A DNA stretch of 64,000 nucleotides, from positions 593,656 through 657,655 of the forward strand of contig JAVGVS010000179.1 of assembly GCA_032718565.1 (NCBI GenBank), written 5' to 3'. A program made the translations under genes and the position numbers. This DNA comes from Distichodus sexfasciatus (Eukaryota; Chordata; Actinopteri; Characiformes; Distichodontidae). The notes under the pieces are model-generated. The model was not told where the DNA came from, made no database searches, and saw only the letters and a program-made list of their open reading frames with translations. Shown one piece after another: positions 40,601 to 49,600 of this stretch. Every line of letters begins with the position of its first letter. Positions within the stretch are counted from its first letter, which is position 1.

Positions 40601-43600
40601 TGAGGGAGATCTGGACACTCAGGGAGACAAAAAGAGATTAGGAGTGATTGAGAGTGGGGGGAAGAGATTGAGAGCGGAGAAATGGAGAGGGAGAAAGATT
40701 TAGACATTGAGGGCCAGATCTACTAAGGTTGGAGCTGTTAACGTTCGCAGAAACCACACGCCATATCCTCTCCTTTTACATCCTGGTTATTAGGGCTGGG
40801 TTCCAAAAATCGATTCACCGATCAATATCGATTCTCGTTCGAAAAATACGATATCGATTCAAAAATTTGCGGATCGATCTTTTCCTGTGGTTATGCACTA
40901 CTTCTCGCGACCGCGCAAGGAGAGCTATGAAAACGCGAGACCGGCCAAACTGAAACCAAATAGAGCCACGGCTGAAGCTGCTCCGCTCAAGTCACCGTCT
41001 GGCCTAAAGACCGATGTTTGGCAACACTTCGGTTTTAAAACAAGTTATTTTATAACCAAGCAAAACTAGTATTGACGCAAAGAAATCTCTAAATAAATCC
41101 ATATCGAATCGAGAATTGAATCGGATCATGACCTTGTGAATCGGAATCGATTCAGGAAATCAGCAACGATACCCAGCCCTACTGGTTATCAAACGGAGAG
41201 AGATAACACTGGACAATAATTCTACACTTTGTGTAGGATTTTGTGATTTGTGCTGCAATGGACAACTTCAAAGTCAAACAGGCATAGAAATGTGACGTGA
41301 AAGAGCGAAAGTAAGACATTAAAAGGCAAACAAAACTCAAATTTGGTTTTGATGTGGTACAACGAAGTAAACATGGTGCTTTGAGGACTGATTCCGTTCT
41401 TTCTGAATGTTTCCCAACTTCATGCTTTTGACCGGAAAAGTTTAAGCGCAAAACAGGGTGTTGTTGGCCTAATGGTAGGACACTCGCCTTGGGACCAAGA
41501 GGTTGTGAGTTCGAATCCGACCTCTGGCGTTACCAACACTGGGTCCCTGAGCAAGACCTTTAACCCTAAGTTGCTCTCAGGGGGTCTGTCCCTGAAATTA
41601 GGAAATGTAAGTCGCTGTGGATAAGAGCGTCTGCTAAATGCTGTAAACGTAAATGTAAAACAGACTAGCGCCGTCACACACAGCGTTTATACATACGACG
41701 GAATATCTAATCAATCGCAGTTAGCGCTTCTCCACCCGTTTGTTTTCGCTGAACGCCCCCATTTTACTGACCTTCCCACGGATGCATATGCATGAGTAAG
41801 ACGAGCGCAACCAGCCTGTAGGCGGCCAAACAGAAGGCGAATTGCGCGTCCAGTCGCTTCGCACACATCACGCCGTGTTTTCAGGTGACGATAATAGCCA
41901 TGATTTTACGTCTAGCCTTTGTACATCTGGCCCTGAGAGAGAGGACGGATTTGGGTGAGAGAAGGAATGAGAGAGGTGGGATCCAAACATTCAGGGAAAA
42001 ACGGATCAGGTGAGAAGGAGAGATCACGAGAGCGTGAGAGAGGAGGAGAAAGATTGAGAGGGAAGAGGAGCGAGCCAAACACCCAGGAGGAGACGAGAGA
42101 TCAGGAGAGACTCAAGCCCCTTTTCCACTGCTCTGGTTCCCGTGCCGGTTCCCATTTTTGGAAGCAGTGCCGCACTTTTCCACAGAACAAAAATTGGTGC
42201 CGGTGCCCTAAAACCGGCTCCGAACCGGCCCCTAAACTTTGCTGGTCTAGCAGCGAGAACCCGTGACGTCGCGAGAGGTGGGCGGAGTGATAGGTAGCTT
42301 TAGAGGAGAAAATGGCGGAGAGCCAAAGTCCGGTAACGTGGAGCGCGGAAGAAATTCAAGCTCTTTTAGCAATACGGACGTCCAGATTCAGCAAAGTGCA
42401 CAAAAACAATTAGAAGGCATATGAAGAAATAAGTTGCAGGCTTCGTACGAACAGCCGTTCGTTTAGTGGGGGTGACCTGTGGCGTATTATCATGCGGCTC
42501 CCGCTGAGCTCCCTGGTCAGTGTAAATGCGGGCCGGTTCTCGGCTGGTTCTCAGTTCAGCACCGGCCGAGCGCCAGAACCGGCACCAGTGTAGTGGACAA
42601 GAGGTATGAGAGAGGGCGTGAGATCGAGGGTCACGTAAACACATCTATTTAACTGAAGTCATTATATTGCTACTAACGTGGCCGTAACATCCCCACACAT
42701 CTGCATCGTATTATTTTTTAACCTCCCCGCTCAGAATCACCACCGCAAAGCTGGCGAGTTTAATCGAAGGTTGTGCCCGGCGATGACTCACAGCCCCGAC
42801 TGAGAATAAACCCGCGCTATGATTTATGACTCATGCTCTCGCTCACGTTATTAATGGCTGTTTTTTCGCCCGCCTTCTTTCGTTTACAGACGGCGTTCCG
42901 GAGAGCTCGGCTCAGCACCGCGACTGCGCCCCGGAGCTCAGCTGCCACGGCGACGCCGACGCCAACCGGCGGCGGGCCAAGGACGAGATCCCCGTCAACC
43001 CCTACGACAGCGGCACCGAGGCCTCCGACACGCCGCCGGTTAACCCTTACCCGGCGTGCAACGGCGCCGTCGACCCTGCCGTCGCCGAGGGTAATGGACC
43101 TTTGCTGTGTGACGTGCTGTGTGAGTCGCAGGGCCCTAGGGTGCAGGAAGCGACGGAACAGGGCCCCGTCGCGCAGGAGAGGCCGGACCAGGAATTGGGC
43201 CCCAGCGCGGAGGTGGGCCCCACGGCGGAGTTGGGTCCCGAGAAGGAGAGTTTGAAGGACGGTCAGTGAGGAGGCCCCCTGGTGGAGGAGGCGCCACTAT
43301 AAACATCCCTCCACCTTCCCCCTGTGTGGTCCATACTAACCTCACCCTCTATCTATCTGTCTCTTTCTCTCTTTCTTTCTTTCTTTCTCTCTTTTTTCTT
43401 TCTTTCTCTCTTTTTCTTTTTTCTTTCTCTCTTTCTTTCTTTTTCTTTCCTTCTTTCTCTCTTTTTTCTTTCTTTTTTTCTCTCTTTTCTTTCTCTCTTT
43501 TTTTCTTTCTTTCTCTCTCTTTTTTTCTTTCTTTTCTTTTTCTTTCTTTCTCTCTTTCTTTTTCTTTCTCTTTTTCTTTCTTTCTTTCTCTCTCTCTTTC

Positions 43601-46600
43601 TCTTTCTTTACTCTTTCTTTTCTTTCTTTCTTTCTCTTTCTTTTTTCTCTTTTTTCTTTCCGTCTCTCTTTCTTTCTCTCACTTAATCTCTCTGTTTTTC
43701 TGTGAATAACCCCAAGCTGTTTTTTTTTAACTGTTGTTGGTTACATGTGGAATTTCTAACACAAAAAGCTCATTATTTTCTGTGTGTGACGTGACTTGTT
43801 CCAGGACTGGGCAGTTTGGGATCGTTTGCCATCCCGTTACTAAAATTTTACACTTCTGGCAAAGTTTCTGTTAAACCTTTGACAATGCTGCGTCAAATTT
43901 GCAATAAGGTCATGTCGTCCCATGCAGACTAGGTTTGTGACAAATTTGTGAACAAAAGTTTGCTGCTAACGTTTATCTAGATAATGCCAGTTCCCTGCAA
44001 CGGCTAACATCTTGGATCTCTTGCTAATTTAGATTTCAGTTAGCTAATTCTAATTTCCGCTAGCTTTTCTCGAATTGCAGTGTTATGTTAGCAGCTTGCA
44101 CTAGCGTAAATTAGCATTAGCTAGCGGAAGTTTCGCGATCCAACAGTTTAGGTTAGTGTAAGTGAAGATTTGTTTTTGTTCTAAACAAGACTGATAGCTA
44201 GATAATTGACTTTAGTGGAAGTTTTTGTTCAAAATTGTTTTCTAAAACATTGGAATAAGTCATTACTAAGGCTTATTTAAACTAGCTAAATTTAATTTCT
44301 GCTAACATTTCTAGAATCGCAATGCAATATTATGTACATGTGCTAGAAAGATTGTTAGCTAGTGCGTACTAGCAGGATTTTGCTTTACGTTAAATACCCT
44401 GTGGTGGACAGTGTCCTGTTACTGCCCAGTCCTACATGTTCTTATCAACTTCACTTTGGTTTACCTTTGTTACGGCATGCTCGCAGAAACGTTTACATGT
44501 TTGTTTGCCGGTGTGCAACTTGGGTCCTTCAGGACCTCATTACTGCAGAATTTAGCATTTCGAGTCATTCAGCGCACCTTCTCCTAATTAACAAACCCCT
44601 CGTGAGTTGGATTAGGTCTGCTGGGGCTCTTAAATCTCCTGGTCGACAGACTGCTATCGGACAGTTTCAGCAACACGGCTTTCAGTTGGTTAGTAGAGCA
44701 GAAATCAATACTTTTGTTCTGTATTGCAATGCGACGTTCATCAACGACCCCGATCTTTGTGATGGTAGTTAATAAGCATATTTATTGCTTCATTGGTCTT
44801 ACATCACTTTTTGAAAATCATTCAGCTTGATGAACATCCCGCAGTTCACATTTCGACTTGAAACAGAACAAAAGTATGTTGACCTTCAGACTTTAAACCG
44901 TGGAAACTCGGAAACCGGTGTAACGATACAACTTTTCTCAATATACTGTGATTTTTCTTCTCAGAAGGTACCAATTTCCGGAAAAAAGCCCACAATACCA
45001 TTGATGTGTTATACGAGTATTATACTAGTGGTTGAGCAATGTTTTCGTATTTCTTTTTTCGAGACTGATATCCAGTATTTGGAACCAATACGATTCTGCT
45101 GTAAAAATTCAGATTGGTATCAAAATTTCAAATAAGCTGATTTCAATGTTCATAATGTTCTTAAAACAAATGCAGGCAGCTCCCTGCACTATATTGTGAT
45201 ATACATCGTTATCGCGATATGAAAGGACATATCAGGATATGAAATTTTGGTCATTTCGTACAACCCACACTAACTTTTGAGGTTGTAGTGTGTTGCCTTG
45301 TTTGTTCTCACCATCCTATAATTTTGTACAAATTTGTATGCTTCTTTTAGGCCTCGTTCACACGGACGTCTGAACCAGGCGTTTTTCTGGCTCCTGAACG
45401 CCAACCGTTTTTCTGCTCATTGGAGCAAATCGAAGCGTCCACACGGGCGTTCAGCACCAGCGTTCGGCCGGATGCACGTTCGGGTGGCGTCAAATAAACG
45501 CCGCATGCAACGTTTTCTTGGCGTCAAAATCCCGGCGTCAAAATCAGGGACGGTTTCTCTGTAGCACTTTGGGGTTAAGAGTCTTGTTCAGGGACCCAGT
45601 TACGGTAGTGCTGGAGGTAGGATTCGAACCCACGACGTCCTAGTTCAGAGGCGAGGAACCTAACCACTAGACCACCATCACCTCATTTTCTGTTTTTCAT
45701 TTGAGAGAAAAATGGGAAATCAGAAAACGTTGCGTTACTAAAAAGCGACGTGTATTTCTTGTTTTAGTTTTTAATTTGAAAAGCGTCTGTTCCGTTCTGT
45801 TCAGTCTGAGCCGGTCTCATTGGAGCAAATCGAAGCGTCCACACGGGCGTTCAGCACCAGCGTTCGGCCGGATGCACGTTCGGGTGGCGTCAAATAAACG
45901 CTGCATGCAACGTTTTCTTGGCGTCAAAATCCCGACGACGCGAGGAAAACGACGCTATTGCAAACGCCAGTGAAACGCCAGTTGAACGCGGCTACAAAAC
46001 GCAGCAAAAACGCGTACGGCGTTCAGAGGGCGTTCATTTCGAACGCCCGTGTGGACGAGGCCTTAGTGCCAATGTCAGTTGCTCATGTAACGGTTAGGGA
46101 GTTTGCCCCCGTTTTCGAAAGGCTGCCAGTTCAAGTCTCCCTCAAGTAAAGGCACCGCTGAGGTACTAATGAGCAAGGTAGTGTCCCCCAGCACCCCTCC
46201 CCAGGCACATGCAGGGCTTATATTTTGTTGTGGTGCCATGCGTGCTGTGGTGTGTACACAATGACAAATAATTGAGTGGATCGGTCCCGCAGATTAGCCC
46301 ACTGTTACTGATACTTCAGATTCAGATTTTGATCAGATCAGTGCGTCCCTTGCTAACGACAGGCACGGTCTCTCAGGAGCAACTCGTAAGGTGTTGCTCA
46401 GGGACACAAATGATCTTACCACTAGACCGCTAGCACCAGAACAATACTGTGCGACACAAAGCAATACAATACAAAGTATAGTTGCACTCCTCGTCGCTTC
46501 TCAGCTCCGTCAGGAATAATTACTGTCCTTCTGCGGTGGCCGGTTTCTGCAGCGTCAGGTTCGAGTTCCTAGAGGGCTGGAGTGTCTGCTGGCTTGGTGC

Positions 46601-49600
46601 AGCACCTAAATCGATCCAAATTATAATTGATTGGGCTAAAACTTTGCCATCTGAGTGGCTGAAGCTGATGAAGTTCCTCCCCAGCAAACACAACTGAATA
46701 TGGTATCATTTATTTATTTTTTTTCAGAAGAGTGTAAAAAAAAAAGACAAAACAAAGCTATCCATTCTTATGAGCAGTAAAAAAGTGATAAAGACCCAAT
46801 TTCAGACATTTTCAGCATCTTATCCAGAGCGACTTCATTTCCTAATTTCAGGGACGGTTTCTCTGGAGCACTTTGGGGTTAAGAGTCTTGTTCAGGGACC
46901 CAGTTACGGTAGTGCTGGAGGTAGGATTCGAACCCACGACGTCCTAGTTCAGAGGCGAGGAACCTAACCACTACCTCATTTTCTGTTTTTCATTTGAGAG
47001 AAAAATGGGAAATCAGAAAACGTTGCGTTACTAAAAAGCGACGTATTTCTTGGTTTAGTTTTTAATTTGAAAAGCGTCTGTTCCGTTCTGTTCAGTCTGA
47101 GCCGGTCTAAACGTCGATTCTAAAGGCGTCTCCTCTTTTTGACCTCCGTCCCACAGCTAAAATTGCAGCAGGAAGCCTGTTGGTGAACCCCCTGGAGCCA
47201 CTGAACGCCGAGCAGATCCAGGTGAAGATCGCCGACCTGGGCAACGCCTGCTGGGTGGTGAGTAAAGCGGCGGTCGTGTTGGTTTATATTTTTAGATGCA
47301 AGGCTTTAGGAAATCTATTTTTATTTAAACATGCTCACACTCTCTTCTTTCCTTCTCTCTCTCTCTCTTCACCCATCAGCACAAGCACTTCACAGATGAC
47401 ATTCAGACGCGCCAGTACCGCTCTCTGGAGGTGCTGATTGGAGCTGGCTACGGGACGCCTGCAGACATTTGGAGCACAGCGTGCATGGTGGGCAACACAC
47501 ACACACACACACACACTCGCACATTAAAAGAGGTTAGCGGTGGAAGTGAGATCAGTAGATTTTTGCAACACTTTTCCCCATTCCCTCATTTACCCAAGGG
47601 TTTGACCCTCCCTCCATTGTGCCACATAACTACTGGACTCAGTGCTTTCTTTAACAATAAGAGTCGAGTCAGGCATCAGCATTTCAAACCCACTGCTACA
47701 ACAATGAAGTTCCTACAGCTCACCTCCAGCACGGCATCGGTCCGGCTGACGGGCACCAAAATCACCCTGACCTTCAGCTAGCTGCCTACCAGCAGGGGAA
47801 TGCCATCACACACACACACAATAACCCACCTTATACTTACACTGTAAACGTAAAAAAGGTGAGCTTGCATAAATTATTTAAGGGATTAACAAAGTTAGCT
47901 GTTAAAATTAGAGAAGTGAACAACAGAGTTCCTACGCAAAATGGAAAAGTATGGAATTAAATTTTAGCCATTTCCAGGAAAAAGGAAAATGGCATATGCA
48001 GAAATGTTGGTGTTTCGACTTTTGCCGCTACGTTGTTCTCTTAAATGTAGCCCAAAATTCAGCCAAAATCTTTGGACCAGAGAACGTGGATTGCTCGTGT
48101 GTTGAATCACTGGAGACTGTCTGGTGTGTTGGTGTAGCTCCTCAATTCATCACCAAGTAGATTCCGTAGAGTTCAGAAATGTAGGTTACTTCAATTTTGT
48201 GATCTGTGTGATCTGATACCCTCGTTACTGGAATAAACAATCTGTCTGAAGTGAGATGTGACGCGAGAAGTCTCCCAGCAGCCGATGTTTGGCTCATTGG
48301 GTGACGCCAGTGAAAAAGTCGGTGCATGCCGGAACTCTTCTATGTTTTGTCATGTTTGAATGAGTTTAGCGTCTAACAGTGACAGAGTGACATTGCGTAA
48401 CAAGTTTAAGCGTTGCTGAATAAAATGCGGTACAAACTCGTCTCGGTTTGGTTCGAGTTGATGTGTAAGTTGTAGAGAAGCTACTTAGCCAGGGCTGCTG
48501 CTACACATTTTGGACTCAAAATATTCTGGTATGCCATAACTGGGAACAGGGGCAGTTGGTGGCGTAACGGTGGGGTGTTTGCCCCGTGATCAGAAGGTCG
48601 CAGGTTCGAATTCAGGGCCGTTAAAGTTACCACTGAGGTACTCATGAGCAAGGTACCGTCCCCAAGCACTGCTTGTTAGCTGCCCACTGCTCCTTCACGG
48701 ATGGGTTAAACGCAGAGGTCACATTTTGTTGTGGTGCGCTGTGGTGTGGTGTGTTCACAATGACAAATAATCACTAACTTTCACTTTTTGTATGGTGTTA
48801 CGCTTCAGTGTAACATACAGTTGGATTTTCAAATCATATATTTAAAAAGCTGAGTATTTGTACAGGGAAGTCTACAACATGTTTTTGTTAAATTCAAATA
48901 AAATCCTAATTTCACGTGTTACTTAAAGTCTCAGCATGTGAATGTCACCATGCAAATTTCCTGTTTTAACAGACTTCAGACTGAAAAAGTTGGGGTTGTT
49001 TTCATGTTGTGTCTTCATGCTCTCTTACATTAACACAAACACGCACAAATAATGCAGTTTAATTTTGGACTGTGTGTCTGCAGGCGTTCGAGCTGGCAAC
49101 AGGTGATTACCTGTTCGAACCGCATTCGGGAGAGGATTACTCCAGAGATGAAGGTAATAAGACATTCTGACATACGCTGTGGAAAGTGAGAATCTGAAGC
49201 CTTTTGCACTTTGTATTTTACATTTTCCACACATGAGAAGACAAAATTCTGGGTGTGTTGCACAGAGATGGTCTTTAGCAAATTAGTTGCTTTTCCAGAA
49301 ATTTCTCATTAAAAACAAATGCTCGAAATATGACATGGTGAGTTTTAAAAAAAATGTTGTCATTGACTTGCTAACACGCAAAAAAACCTCTCATTCACTC
49401 TCGCTCCCCTCCAACCCTTTCTTTCTCACTCCATCCCTTTGCTGTTTCTCTCTCTCTCTCTCTCTCAGATCACATTGCGTTGATCATCGAGCTGCTGGGA
49501 AAAGTTCCTCGTAAGCTGATTCTCAATGGCAAATATTCAAAAGAGTTCTTCACTAAGAAAGGTAAAGAGCCTTTCATATTCTCACATGAGCTAACTGCTA

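Larger units (their letters stand above)
40711..41933. mobile_element. Harbinger-type MITE with TGA target duplication
   Basis: It begins GGGCCAGATCTACTAAGG and ends CCTTTGTACATCTGGCCC, an 18-base inverted repeat with two mismatches. TGA flanks both sides (40708-40710, 41934-41936), a 3-bp duplication as made by PIF/Harbinger elements. It interrupts the GA minisatellite and contains two younger insertions. Confidence 0.8.

Noticed and set aside
41461..41535. tRNA-like sequence with a B box
   Set aside because: It is the head of a SINE with a V-type tail; it lacks a proper tRNA cloverleaf and occurs in many copies.
42833..43255. Arg/Thr/Pro-rich 140-residue + strand frame
   Set aside because: Shadow frame of srpk1 exon 11; the other frame agrees with splice phase on both sides.
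43266..43709. Two overlapping + strand frames of 120-147 residues rich in Phe, Ser and Leu
   Set aside because: They only translate the (CTTT)n tract in srpk1 intron 11.
44362..44772. 136-residue + strand frame in srpk1 intron 11
   Set aside because: No protein similarity seen and AT-rich intronic codon pattern; probably chance.
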